A stretch of 10,905 nt of DNA from Candidatus Bipolaricaulota bacterium (GCA_021163465.1 JAGGWU010000025.1:1-10905); one strand, 5' to 3'; counted from the stretch's first letter, positions 1-6,915 are shown. Notes: generated by a model from the sequence alone, not told the origin. Translations and numbers: made by a program.

Positions 1-177
1 CCTCTTCCACCGCGGCCTTGGTGGCCTCCAGGGCATCCTCGAACCGGTGCTTCTTCTCCTCCAGCTCCGTCTCGGTGGCGGCCCCCACCTTGATCACCGC
101 CACCGAGACGGAGCTGGAGGAGAAGAAGCACCGGTTCGAGGATGCCCTGGAGGCCACCAAGGCCGCGGTGGAAGAGG
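1..177. repeat. 81-bp inverted duplication of groEL sequence (probable fold-back chimera)
   Basis: Bases 1-81 are an exact reverse complement of bases 97-177, separated by a 15-nt spacer (82-96). The right arm is in frame with groEL (residues ATETELEEKK onwards). The left arm is the same groEL segment on the opposite strand, and read on the minus strand it continues through the spacer into IKVGAATETE, the expected groEL sequence upstream of this point. So the left arm plus spacer is antisense groEL joined head-to-head to sense groEL. A real gene would not contain this. It is the pattern of a fold-back chimera from multiple displacement amplification or a misassembled contig end. The arm reaches base 1, so its full length is unknown. 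Confidence 0.93.
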
Positions 178-575
178 GGATCCTCCCCGGCGGCGGCGTG
201 GCGCTCCTCAATGCTTCCAGGGTCCTGGAGAACCTGGAGAAGGAGCTCGAGGGCGACGAGAAGGTGGGCCTCCAGATCCTCAAGCGCGCCCTGGAGGAGC
301 CAGCGCGGCAGCTGGCGGAGAACGCCGGCTTCGAGGGCGCGGTGATCGTGGAGCGGCTCAAGAAGGAGAAGCCGGGCATTGGGTTCGACGTGGTCCAGGA
401 GAAGTTCGTGGACATGTTCGAGGCCGGGATCATTGATCCCACCAAGGTAACCCGCTCGGCCCTTCAAAACGCCGTCTCCATCGCCGGGATGCTGCTCACC
501 ACCGAGGCCCTGGTGGCGGAGATCAAGGAGGAGGAGAAGAAGGAAAGCGCCGCCCCACCTCCGCCGGAGTACTGA
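99..575 (+). CDS. groEL: Chaperonin GroEL, C-terminal third (5' end lost in chimeric join)
   Basis: This is the C-terminal part of the 60-kDa chaperonin GroEL (Hsp60), which with GroES encloses unfolded proteins in an ATP-driven double-ring chamber in the cytoplasm. About 158 residues remain of a family that is usually near 540. Visible landmarks are the stretch ending EEGILPGGGVALL (return to the intermediate and equatorial domains, with the nucleotide-contacting GGG), then ARQLAENAGFEG, GIGFDV, GIIDPTKVTRSALQNA and SIAGMLLTTEALV, all typical of the C-terminal equatorial domain. The reading frame is open back to base 18, but residues before base 97 come from antisense DNA and are not GroEL. 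The tail after the last helix is acidic/lysine-rich and ends in a proline run plus EY, not the usual Gly-Gly-Met repeats. A strong terminator follows, so this is the last gene of its transcript, normally groES-groEL. Confidence 0.95.
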   Translation, partial: ATETELEEKKHRFEDALEATKAAVEEGILPGGGVALLNASRVLENLEKELEGDEKVGLQILKRALEEPARQLAENAGFEGAVIVERLKKEKPGIGFDVVQEKFVDMFEAGIIDPTKVTRSALQNAVSIAGMLLTTEALVAEIKEEEKKESAAPPPPEY

Positions 576-600
576 AAAAAACCAAGATTCCGGTGTGATT

Positions 601-627
601 AAGGGCCCCTTTCGGGGCCCTTTTTTT
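601..627 (+). terminator. Intrinsic terminator after groEL
   Basis: A perfect 9-bp GC-rich stem (601-609 with 614-622) closes a TTTC tetraloop and runs straight into a T tract on the plus strand (621-627, then C and more T). It lies 25 bases past the groEL stop. The stop codon of the convergent minus-strand gene is at 632-634, so the same hairpin may also help stop that transcript, although on the minus strand the bases after the stem are not a U-run. Confidence 0.93.
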
Positions 628-631
628 CTTT

Positions 632-1441
632 CTAGGCCAACTCCTCCTCGTAGCGGAAGGAGAGGAACTGGCGCGGATCCTCCACCAACTGGCGCACGTT
701 TTCGGCCAGCCTTTGCATCACCTCCTCGTAACCCTCCTCGATAATCCGTTTCCTGCCGATGGGGCTCGCGAACGAGACCACCGCCCGGGGGAGGAAGGGA
801 TGGTTTACCCCGAGCTCCTGGAGCTTTGCCACCGCCTCCCGCACCAGCTGCTCCACCTCCAACACCATCTCCGCCCGCCTCTCCCGGGCCGACAGGGCCT
901 CGACCAGTGGCAGATCGAGCCAGCGGTCCACCCGGTGGAGGATGGACTCGTAGGCGGAGCCGAAAAGTTTGGGGGCCTTCTCGTAGGCGAGACCGAGGGT
1001 CACGTAGTGAGCCGATTCGACGGCATCGCGGAGCTCGAGGTCCGTTTCCTTCTTTTTGGGGTCCACCTCGAGCCACCAGCGGTAAACGTTGAGGGCCACA
1101 TACGCTTTTTCCCGGAGCGACATCTGCTTCTCCACGTTGAGCTCCATGAGGTCGAAGGCGAGCCTTTCGGGGACGATGATCACCGGGAGCTCCCCGACCC
1201 CGAGCTCCCGGGCGGCCAAGAACCGGTGTTGGCCGTCGATGATGATTACGCGGTCGTCGCGGCGGATGCCGATGAGGGGGACGAGGAACCCTAGTTTCCT
1301 CATGGATTCTACCAAGCGCTTCACATGGTATTGGGAAGGTCTGCGCTGGATCTCGATGACCTGGAGTTCGTCCACGGGAACCATCTCTATTTCCAGGGTA
1401 TGGCCAAGGAGCGGTTCGCGGAACTCCGCGATCTTGGCCAT
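632..1441 (-). CDS. ParB/Srx-fold (DGQHR-type) nucleotide-binding domain protein
   Basis: A 269-residue protein with an N-terminal ParB/sulfiredoxin-like domain at about residues 20-95. It has the family layout: a VPVDEL opening strand, a QRRPSQYHVKRLVESMRKLGFLVP helix-strand segment, then IIIDGQHRFLAARELG at about 66-81. DGQHR (69-73) corresponds to the conserved GxxRR/DGxHR loop that binds a nucleotide phosphate in ParB-type CTPases and related nucleases. The rest (about 96-269) is helical and highly charged. I see no clear ParB helix-turn-helix, so chromosome segregation is not a safe call. The ATG has a good Shine-Dalgarno (GGGGAGGTGAG on the minus strand, 1445-1455), and a promoter lies upstream. 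It is divergent from the HerA-like/nuclease operon, so it could be its regulator or a third component; that is inference. Alternatives are an orphan ParB-like nuclease or a phage-type DGQHR protein. Confidence 0.85.
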   Translation of the reverse strand: MAKIAEFREPLLGHTLEIEMVPVDELQVIEIQRRPSQYHVKRLVESMRKLGFLVPLIGIRRDDRVIIIDGQHRFLAARELGVGELPVIIVPERLAFDLMELNVEKQMSLREKAYVALNVYRWWLEVDPKKKETDLELRDAVESAHYVTLGLAYEKAPKLFGSAYESILHRVDRWLDLPLVEALSARERRAEMVLEVEQLVREAVAKLQELGVNHPFLPRAVVSFASPIGRKRIIEEGYEEVMQRLAENVRQLVEDPRQFLSFRYEEELA

Positions 1442-1489
1442 CCTCTCACCTCCCCTTTTATGCCCTTTGGTGAACTTTCCTGCTTAATA

Positions 1490-1518
1490 ATTATAAAAGC
1501 CAAAATTTCAAGAGCCAA
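1490..1518 (-). promoter_or_regulatory. Candidate sigma-70 promoter for the ParB-domain gene
   Basis: Read on the minus strand, a TTGGCT -35 box (1513-1518) lies exactly 17 nt from a perfect TATAAT -10 box (1490-1495), in a locally AT-rich patch. The -10 is about 50 bases upstream of the ATG at 1441, leaving a leader of about 40 bases that holds the Shine-Dalgarno. The spacing and perfect -10 make this one of the two best promoters in the window. Confidence 0.65.
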
Positions 1519-1545
1519 CAAAACCCGTTACGCGTCACGGAATAT

Positions 1546-1574
1546 GGGCCTTGTCCATCGGCCGCTCAAGGCCC
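1546..1574. repeat. Inverted repeat (8 bp arms, 13-nt spacer) between divergent genes
   Basis: GGGCCTTG at 1546-1553 and CAAGGCCC at 1567-1574 are perfect inverse complements around a 13-nt spacer. No T tract follows on either strand, so it is not a simple terminator. It lies upstream of both divergent promoters, between their -35 boxes. That is where a shared operator or an mRNA-independent binding site for a regulator would be expected. Binding by the adjacent ParB-domain protein is speculation. The surrounding gap (1442-1734) shows no other convincing gene. Confidence 0.4.
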
Positions 1575-1679
1575 GTTTGCAAAAGTCTCGCTCGAAGGGC
1601 CCGTCTCGGCATCGGGCGGCTCTACGGGGAAAGACCCTCGTCCCGGGGTGGAATGGCCGAGGGGATCGGACGATCCCGC

Positions 1680-1708
1680 TTGTGGAGAAATTTCTAAACG
1701 GTTACACT
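1680..1708 (+). promoter_or_regulatory. Candidate sigma-70 promoter for the HerA-like/nuclease operon
   Basis: TTGTGG (1680-1685) and TACACT (1703-1708) are separated by 17 nt. Matches to consensus are modest (TTG of the -35, four of six in the -10). A start site near 1715 would give a short leader containing the AAGGGGG Shine-Dalgarno at 1721-1727 and the GTG at 1735. That arrangement fits the chosen start and would place the more upstream in-frame GTG (1648) outside the transcript. Confidence 0.4.
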
Positions 1709-1734
1709 TCGGCCGAAAAGAAGGGGGAATTCCC

Positions 1735-3246
1735 GTGGCCATACAGGTAAGCCGCGTGCGGGGCGACGTGGTGGAGCTCATCTACCACCCCCGGGAGAAC
1801 GACCTCCGGGTGGGGGATAGCCTCCTCCTCTTCGACAAGGAGAGCAAAAGGGGCCTTGTGGTCCAGGTGATCGAGTTCCGCACCGTCTCCTGCCCCTCAT
1901 TGGTCCAGGAACAGCTGCGGCTCGCGCTGGGGGATGGGCCCGAGGTCCTGGCGAAGCTGTTCGCGGGGCTGCTCCCGCCCGAGCTGGAGATGCGCAACCT
2001 CAACCTCGCCCTGGCCAAAATCCGCAAGCTCTTCGGCCCCCGCTGGGAGGCCTGGGACGGCTGGATACCCCCGAGGGATGTGGAGATCACCCGCATCCCC
2101 CACAAAAAGATCATGGAGGAATGCATCCCCGACTACGGCCACCCGCTCCACATCGGTGAGACCCTCCACGGGGAGCCTTTCCAGCTCGACGGGAGGGCCC
2201 TGGAGAAGGTGAACGTGATCGTGGGGGCCAAGGGCTCGGGGAAGTCCTACCTGGCGAAGGTGCTCCTTTTGGAGCTCATCGAGCAGGGGGCTTCCTGCAT
2301 CGTTTTCGATCTGAACCGGGAGTACGTGCACTTGCCCCCCCACGGGCCGGGGCGGCGGGGGATTATCCCCCTGCGGGCCGGGGAGGATCTCAAGATGGAC
2401 CTCCGGGAGTTCGGGATCGAACCGTTCATGGCCCTGATGCGGCGCTTCGGCCTCCCCGAGATCTCGGCCATAAACCTCGAACACAGGCTCCGGGGGATCC
2501 TGGCGGACATGCGGGAGATGGAGCGGCTGGGGCGGAAGCCCCCCTTCGTCGGCATCAGGGAGCTCTTACAGCTGGCCGACGCGGGGGAGTTCTCAGATTC
2601 CGAGGCGGTGAACGCCGCCATCCGCAGCCGCCTGCGGGCCGTACACGCCACCGGGCTCATCGCCTCCCGCCCCCAGGAGGTCGTCTCCCTGGAAGAGGAG
2701 TACGAGAGGATCCGCGGGGGCGGGGCCTTGGTTATAGACGTCTCGGGCCTCTCCAACGTGGCCCGCTCGGCGTTCGTCCAGTCGGCGGTGGAGATCATCC
2801 GCCGGATCTGCGAGCGGGAGATCCGGGAGGGGACCGGCCGTTTCCCCTTCGTCTTCTTCGAGGAGGCGCACCTGTACATCCCCAAGAACACCATCGGGTA
2901 CCTCGTCACCCGGGCCCGGCACCTGGGGCTCACCACCTTCTTCATCACCAACATGATCTCGGGCCTGGACGAGGCGATCCTCAGGCAGGTGGACAACCTC
3001 TTCGTCCTGCGGATCCCCTTCGAGGACGACGTAAAACACCTCGCCAAGTGCGCGCTCCTTGACGAGGAGACCCTGCAGGGGTTCGTGAAGAGGCTCCCGG
3101 ACTTCCACGCCCTGGTGATCGGGAACGCCACCAGGGGGTATCCCTTGATCGTGCGCGTAAAAAGCCTCAAGGGGATACACACCGCCGGGGAGACGCGTTA
3201 CTTCTTCGCCCGGAGGAGGGCCGAGCCCGTGGCCCTCCCCTTCTGA
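1735..3246 (+). CDS. HerA/FtsK-superfamily DNA translocase ATPase with HAS-barrel
   Basis: A 503-residue HerA-like ATPase, a family of hexameric rings that pump double-stranded DNA using ATP, usually with a nuclease partner. The N-terminal ~65 residues (IQVSRVRGDVVELIYH through GLVVQVIEF) look like the HAS-barrel of HerA proteins. The RecA-like core (DUF87 type) has Walker A GAKGSGKS at 164-171, a FDLNREY strand after it, and a Walker B/catalytic segment ending FFEEAH (E376, E377) at about 373-379. The later TRARHLGLTTFFITN...ILRQVDNLFVLRI segment matches the HerA sensor/arginine-finger region. The frame stays open to a GTG at 1648, but the GTG at 1735 is preferred: AAGGGGG lies 7 nt upstream, a promoter ends just before it, and homology to the HAS-barrel starts there. 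The nuclease gene begins 10 nt downstream, so the two are surely co-transcribed. Likely roles are DNA-end processing/repair or anti-phage defence; the sequence does not decide. Confidence 0.9.
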   Translation: MAIQVSRVRGDVVELIYHPRENDLRVGDSLLLFDKESKRGLVVQVIEFRTVSCPSLVQEQLRLALGDGPEVLAKLFAGLLPPELEMRNLNLALAKIRKLFGPRWEAWDGWIPPRDVEITRIPHKKIMEECIPDYGHPLHIGETLHGEPFQLDGRALEKVNVIVGAKGSGKSYLAKVLLLELIEQGASCIVFDLNREYVHLPPHGPGRRGIIPLRAGEDLKMDLREFGIEPFMALMRRFGLPEISAINLEHRLRGILADMREMERLGRKPPFVGIRELLQLADAGEFSDSEAVNAAIRSRLRAVHATGLIASRPQEVVSLEEEYERIRGGGALVIDVSGLSNVARSAFVQSAVEIIRRICEREIREGTGRFPFVFFEEAHLYIPKNTIGYLVTRARHLGLTTFFITNMISGLDEAILRQVDNLFVLRIPFEDDVKHLAKCALLDEETLQGFVKRLPDFHALVIGNATRGYPLIVRVKSLKGIHTAGETRYFFARRRAEPVALPF

Positions 3247-3256
3247 GGGGGTTTGG

Positions 3257-4102
3257 GTGAAGACCCTGGAGCTATTGCGGAAGGCGGTGGAAGGGAAGTT
3301 GGACCGGGGGGAGGAGGGGCTCGGGTACGTGCATCCCTCCACCCTGGCCCAGGGTTGCCTGCTGGCCGCGGGGCACGAGCTCCTGCGGCACCCCAGGGCG
3401 GAGCCCGAGGCCCGCAGGCGGCGCATCATGCAGGCCGGGACCCTCTCCCACGAGCGGATCATGGGGTACCTGCGGCCGTTCATCGTGGCCCGGGAGCTCC
3501 CCTTCCTGGAGCCAGAGCTCAGGATAAAGGGCCGCTGCGACGCCCTCCTCTACATCCCCCCCGAGGCCGGGGTGGAGGAGCCGGGGTTCTACGCCCTGGA
3601 GGTGAAGACTACGAGCTCCGTGGGCTTCGCCGAGGTGAGGGGCCAAGGGGCGCCGAAGCCGGAGCACCTGCGCCAGTGCCTCCTCTACCAGCGGGGGCTG
3701 CGGAACTTCTACGGGGTTCCCGTGCGCGGTGGGTTCGTCTACTACGAGAACCGCGACACCCTGGAGTACCAGCTCTTCGCGGTAGAGTACGACGAGGGGG
3801 AACTGGCGGGGATCCTGGAGAAGCTCCCGCGGGTGATCTCCCTCGCCCGTGAGGGGAAATTGCCGGAAGGGGAGGAATACAGGCTCCCGGCGGATCACTG
3901 GGCCCACCGCTACTGTCCCTACCTCCCCCTTTGCCCCTACGGCCAGGAGGCCGTGGCGAACGCCAAACGGGAGATCCCCCCGGCGGTGAAGGCTAAGATC
4001 ATCGCCGAGCGCATCGTCAGGAAGGAGCTGAAGGACCCGAGGAAGGGCCGTCACAGGCCCCGCTCCCTGGAAGAGCTCGCCCGGGAATTCGGCTGGGAAT
4101 GA
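3257..4102 (+). CDS. RecB/Cas4-type PD-(D/E)XK nuclease with variant Fe-S motif
   Basis: A 281-residue protein of the Cas4/RecB/AddB-like exonuclease family, metal-dependent enzymes that cut or trim DNA ends. Catalytic landmarks are in order: H65 in GTLSHE, D95 in the GRCDALLYI strand, E115 and K117 in ALEVKTTS (the ExK of PD-(D/E)XK), and Q140/Y144 in QCLLY (the family's QxxxY motif). Cas4/AddB relatives hold a 4Fe-4S cluster with one N-terminal Cys and three C-terminal Cys in the pattern WxCxxCxYxxxC. Here C34 can be the N-terminal ligand, and the C-terminal pattern is W215-x-H217-x-x-C220-x-Y222-x-x-x-C226, so the first C-terminal Cys is replaced by His. The GTG start has GAGGGGG overlapping the upstream stop region. 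No cas1/cas2 or CRISPR array is nearby, so a CRISPR role is unlikely. The adjacent HerA-like ATPase suggests a translocase-nuclease pair comparable in logic to HerA-NurA. Confidence 0.88.
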   Translation: MKTLELLRKAVEGKLDRGEEGLGYVHPSTLAQGCLLAAGHELLRHPRAEPEARRRRIMQAGTLSHERIMGYLRPFIVARELPFLEPELRIKGRCDALLYIPPEAGVEEPGFYALEVKTTSSVGFAEVRGQGAPKPEHLRQCLLYQRGLRNFYGVPVRGGFVYYENRDTLEYQLFAVEYDEGELAGILEKLPRVISLAREGKLPEGEEYRLPADHWAHRYCPYLPLCPYGQEAVANAKREIPPAVKAKIIAERIVRKELKDPRKGRHRPRSLEELAREFGWE

Positions 4103-4123
4103 GCCCTATCGGCGGAAGGTGCG

Positions 4124-4152
4124 AAAAAAGCACGGGCGGTCCTTCTCGGTGC
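4124..4152 (-). terminator. Weak candidate terminator for the glycosyltransferase gene
   Basis: On the minus strand GCACCG...CCGTGC (4130-4152) can form a short imperfect hairpin (4 bp, one mismatch, then 1 bp) followed directly by six T. It lies about 115 bases past the glycosyltransferase stop, in the convergent gap 4103-4266, which otherwise shows no gene. The stem is weak, so this is tentative. Confidence 0.28.
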
Positions 4153-4266
4153 AGGAAAAATGAAAGAGGATCTCTCCTCCCTTTGACCGTCGCCCCTCTA
4201 CAGAAAGCGCTTCCTCGACCGACTTGCGCCTGATCAACGGCTTTACCGTTTCGCTTTTCCCCCGCT

Positions 4267-5574
4267 CTATACCCGCTTGCTCGAAGGCTCCACAAGATCT
4301 TGGATCAAAGAAACCAATCTTTGGGCGGCGATTTCAAACTTAAGACCTTGGGCAAATTCCCTCGCCTTTTTCCCCATTTCCACAAGCTTTTTCCGATCGT
4401 AAAGCAATTCCTTCAGCCCACGGTAGATCGCGCGCGGGTTCGATTCCACCACCATGCCGAATTCGGGGCGCACGAGCTCGCAAGCCGCGTGGTGTGAAGT
4501 GGCCAGTACCGGAAGCCCTACCGCCAGCGCCTCGGCCAATGTAAGGCCGTAGGATTCGTGTCGGGAAGGAAAGACGTAGAGATCAGCGGCGCGCAGGAAG
4601 GCCCGCTTTGTAGATCCGGCAACATAGCCGGGGAAATGCACCTTCACCCGCTCCAGCCTTCCGGCGAGCTTAACCAGCCGGGCGTAATAACTTCGGCCGT
4701 GCATGAAGGCAGGGGCACCACAGATGAAGAGGTCGAGGTCCCCGTTCTCCTCCCTTTCCCATATGCGGAGGGCCTTGAGGAGGAGATCCTGGCCTTTCTC
4801 GGGGGAGATGCGGCTCAAGGTCAAAAGGACGGGTCGGTCTTCGGGGATGCCATAGCGGTTTCTGATATCAAGGGGGTTTACATCCCTCCCGTTCCCCTCC
4901 ATGATGACGCCCCACGGCACGACCACCGCCTTGCCCCTGGCCCGGCCGGGGTAAGAACGTTCGAGGAGGTCGGCCATGGGACTGGAGGGAACAACCAAAA
5001 GATCGCAGTGTTCTACACACTCCTCCTGTTTGACGAAGATGAGCCGAAGGATCAGGGGAAGGAGACGATGGAGTCGAGCTCTGTACAGGGCCCTATGCGC
5101 TTTGGCCAAGGCGGGAGCGGAAATAAGGCCCCGCAAGTAAATGTTGGCCACGTAATCTACCACATCCACATGAAAGATGCCCACCTGCCGGTATCCCCAT
5201 ACCCTGAGCCGGGCAAAATCCGGAGCCTCGGCTACATCGTGGTGGACGATGCATGTCCGGGCGGGATCCAGCCGTTTCGCTAAGTTCTTCAGATATTCAG
5301 TGACCTTCCATGAGAACTTCCTGCAGAAGCGGGCGTATTCCCGCACCGAAAAGGAACTCGGGTCCCTTTCCCCTGCGCCGGTCTGCCATTTAATCTGGAC
5401 GTACTCCACCCCTTCCGCCGGGGGGACCGGTCCCGAACCGATCACGATGAGCCGTAAATCCTCCCGGGAGGCCCAATGGCGGACGAGGTGGGTCCCCACT
5501 GTGCCCCCGCCCCCCAGGGGAGTGGTGGAGAGGTCATATCCGAGATGGGCGCCTACGGTGACCACGTGGATCAT
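4267..5574 (-). CDS. Family 4 glycosyltransferase (GT-B fold)
   Basis: A 435-residue GT-B retaining glycosyltransferase that would transfer a sugar from a nucleotide-sugar donor, probably onto a lipid-linked or surface glycan at the inner face of the membrane. The N-terminal acceptor domain starts IHVVTVGAHLGYDLSTTPLGGGG with the glycine-rich loop (18-24) usual for GT4. The donor domain carries LTLSRISPEKG at about 251-261 and the EX7E motif E340-E348 in HESYGLTLAEALAVGLPVLA. No transmembrane segment is evident, though 170-182 is hydrophobic. The frame is open upstream to 5775, but that extension would overlap secG and its promoter and is not GT-like, so I chose the ATG at 5574. Neither it nor the ATG at 5598 (8 residues longer) has a clear Shine-Dalgarno. 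The gene stands alone between two plus-strand operons, so donor and acceptor cannot be inferred from context. Confidence 0.88.
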   Translation of the reverse strand: MIHVVTVGAHLGYDLSTTPLGGGGTVGTHLVRHWASREDLRLIVIGSGPVPPAEGVEYVQIKWQTGAGERDPSSFSVREYARFCRKFSWKVTEYLKNLAKRLDPARTCIVHHDVAEAPDFARLRVWGYRQVGIFHVDVVDYVANIYLRGLISAPALAKAHRALYRARLHRLLPLILRLIFVKQEECVEHCDLLVVPSSPMADLLERSYPGRARGKAVVVPWGVIMEGNGRDVNPLDIRNRYGIPEDRPVLLTLSRISPEKGQDLLLKALRIWEREENGDLDLFICGAPAFMHGRSYYARLVKLAGRLERVKVHFPGYVAGSTKRAFLRAADLYVFPSRHESYGLTLAEALAVGLPVLATSHHAACELVRPEFGMVVESNPRAIYRGLKELLYDRKKLVEMGKKAREFAQGLKFEIAAQRLVSLIQDLVEPSSKRV

Positions 5575-5645
5575 GCGACCGAAGCTTAGGGAATCCATGG
5601 AAGGGCTCAATGGGGGAACCGTACTAACCTCGGATCGGGTATGGT

Positions 5646-5673
5646 TTGAAGAGGGGTTGCTCTCCTTTATAAT
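5646..5673 (+). promoter_or_regulatory. Sigma-70-type promoter for secG-dppD-dppF-rdgB
   Basis: TTGAAG (5646-5651) and a perfect TATAAT (5668-5673) are 16 nt apart (17 nt if TTTGAA at 5645-5650 is taken). A start site near 5680 gives a leader of about 15 bases containing GGAG at 5682-5685 before the secG ATG at 5695. It also argues against the TTG at 5680 as the secG start, since that message would be leaderless. Confidence 0.68.
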
Positions 5674-5694
5674 GCCGAATTGGAGCGTGACGAA

Positions 5695-5919
5695 ATGAAG
5701 ACCTTCTTGATGGTCCTCTTCTTTCTGGACAGTGTGGCCCTGATCGGGCTTGTGCTCTGGCACATGTCGGAGCACGCGGCCCTGGGCGGTGGGTTCGGCG
5801 GGGGGATGTCCACCACCGTCTTCGGGAGGGACACCTCCAAGGATCCCCGCAAGATCGCCATCGGGGTCCTGGGGACCCTTTTCCTCCTTTTGGGCTTGAT
5901 TATAGCCGTGATCCCATGA
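5695..5919 (+). CDS. secG: Preprotein translocase subunit SecG
   Basis: A 74-residue inner-membrane protein, the small auxiliary subunit of the SecYEG translocon that helps SecA-driven export. It has two hydrophobic helices (about 3-22 and 54-72) separated by a glycine-rich loop with GGGFGGGMSTTVFG at about 31-44, which matches the SecG hallmark of a glycine-rich cytoplasmic loop followed by a TVFG-like motif. Length matches the family (about 70-110). The ATG at 5695 is chosen over an in-frame TTG at 5680 because of the promoter position and the GGAG 9 nt upstream. dppD starts 15 nt after its stop, so it leads a four-gene operon. Confidence 0.9.
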   Translation: MKTFLMVLFFLDSVALIGLVLWHMSEHAALGGGFGGGMSTTVFGRDTSKDPRKIAIGVLGTLFLLLGLIIAVIP

Positions 5920-5934
5920 TGGAGGAGGTCGAAG

Positions 5935-6886
5935 GTGCCTCTAATTGAGGTGAAAGGTCTTCGCACCTACTTCTACACCGAAGACGGGGTGGTGAAGGCG
6001 GTTGACGGGGTTTCCTTCGCCATCGAACCGGAGCAGACCCTGGGGGTAGTGGGAGAATCGGGCTGTGGGAAGTCGGTTACGGCCCTCTCCATCATGGGGC
6101 TTGTGCCCATGCCCCCGGGGAAGATCGTCGAAGGTGAGATCCTCTTCCGCAAGAACGGGAAAACCGTTGAACTCCACAAGCTGAACCCCAAAGGCAAGGA
6201 GTACCGTTCCATCCGCGGGAAAGAGATCGCGATGATCTTTCAGGAGCCGATGACCTCCCTGAACCCCGTTTTCACTATTGGTTACCAGATCATGGAAGCC
6301 ATCATGCTCCACCAGAAGGTCTCCAAACGGGAAGCCCGCCAAAAGGCCATCGAGATGTTGCGCCAAGTGGGGATTCCGGAGCCCGAGCAGCGGGTGGACG
6401 AGTACCCCCATCAGCTCTCGGGGGGTATGCGCCAGCGCGCCATGATCGCTATGGCCCTTTCCTGCAACCCCTCGCTCCTCATCGCCGATGAGCCCACCAC
6501 GGCTCTGGACGTTACCATCCAGGCCCAAGTGCTGGACCTGATGCAGGACCTGAAGAGGAAGTTCCGTGCAGCGATCATGTTGATCACCCACGACCTGGGA
6601 GTGGTGGCGGAGATGTGTGAGGAAGTGGTAGTGATGTATCTGGGCAAGGTGGTGGAGCGCGCGAAAGTCCGGCCCATCTTTCACGAGCCGAAGCATCCTT
6701 ATACCCAGGGGCTGCTTAAGTCCATTCCCTCACTGGCCACGAAGAAAAAGCGGTTGGATCCCATCAAGGGCGTGGTGCCGGACCCGCTGAACGCGCCGCC
6801 GGGTTGTCCGTTCAATCCGCGGTGTCCGCACGCCATAGAAATATGCCGGCAGGAGATGCCGCCGTTGAAGGAGGTCGAAACGGACC

Positions 6887-6915
<29 letters not shown>
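5935..6915 (+). CDS. dppD: Peptide/nickel ABC transporter ATP-binding protein, DppD/OppD type
   Basis: A 326-residue ATPase of an oligopeptide/dipeptide/nickel-class importer, acting at the cytoplasmic face of the inner membrane as one half of a DppD-DppF pair. ABC motifs: Walker A GESGCGKS (40-47), Q-loop Q103 in IFQEPMTSLNP, signature LSGGM (161-165), Walker B LLIADEP (181-187), switch H219. After about residue 250 comes the oligo_HPY extension starting HPYTQGLLKSIP, with four cysteines C291, C297, C304 and C322. The GTG start has GGAGGAGGT 5-6 nt upstream. The next gene's ATG lies inside its 3' end (29-nt overlap), indicating translational coupling. No permease (DppB/C) or binding protein (DppA) is adjacent, so substrate cannot be told; Dpp, Opp and sugar-oligomer importers share this ATPase type. 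Confidence 0.92.

Noticed and set aside
18..98. Apparent N-terminus of the groEL reading frame (Ser-rich, starting at base 18)
   Set aside because: It is a translation of antisense groEL from the inverted duplication, not a protein start.
713..1294. Open frame of 193 codons antisense to the ParB-domain gene
   Set aside because: High-GC shadow of the real gene, with low-complexity His/Pro/Glu-rich translation and no motif. The same applies to the long antisense frames over the ATPase, nuclease, dppD and dppF genes.
1648..1734. 29-residue N-terminal extension of the HerA-like ATPase from a GTG at 1648
   Set aside because: No Shine-Dalgarno at 1648, the extension precedes the HAS-barrel homology, and the candidate promoter lies inside it. 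The GTG at 1735 has a good ribosome site.
3257..4102. Possible CRISPR locus because of the Cas4-like nuclease
   Set aside because: No direct-repeat array and no cas1, cas2 or effector gene in the window; the partner is a HerA-like ATPase.
4103..4266. Possible small gene or RNA in the convergent gap
   Set aside because: The only minus-strand frame across it overlaps the glycosyltransferase end and the nuclease and has no motif. No tRNA or structured RNA could be seen.
5575..5775. 67-residue N-terminal extension of the glycosyltransferase
   Set aside because: It would run antisense through secG and its promoter and does not resemble a GT-B N-terminus. The protein fold begins at MIHVVTVG.
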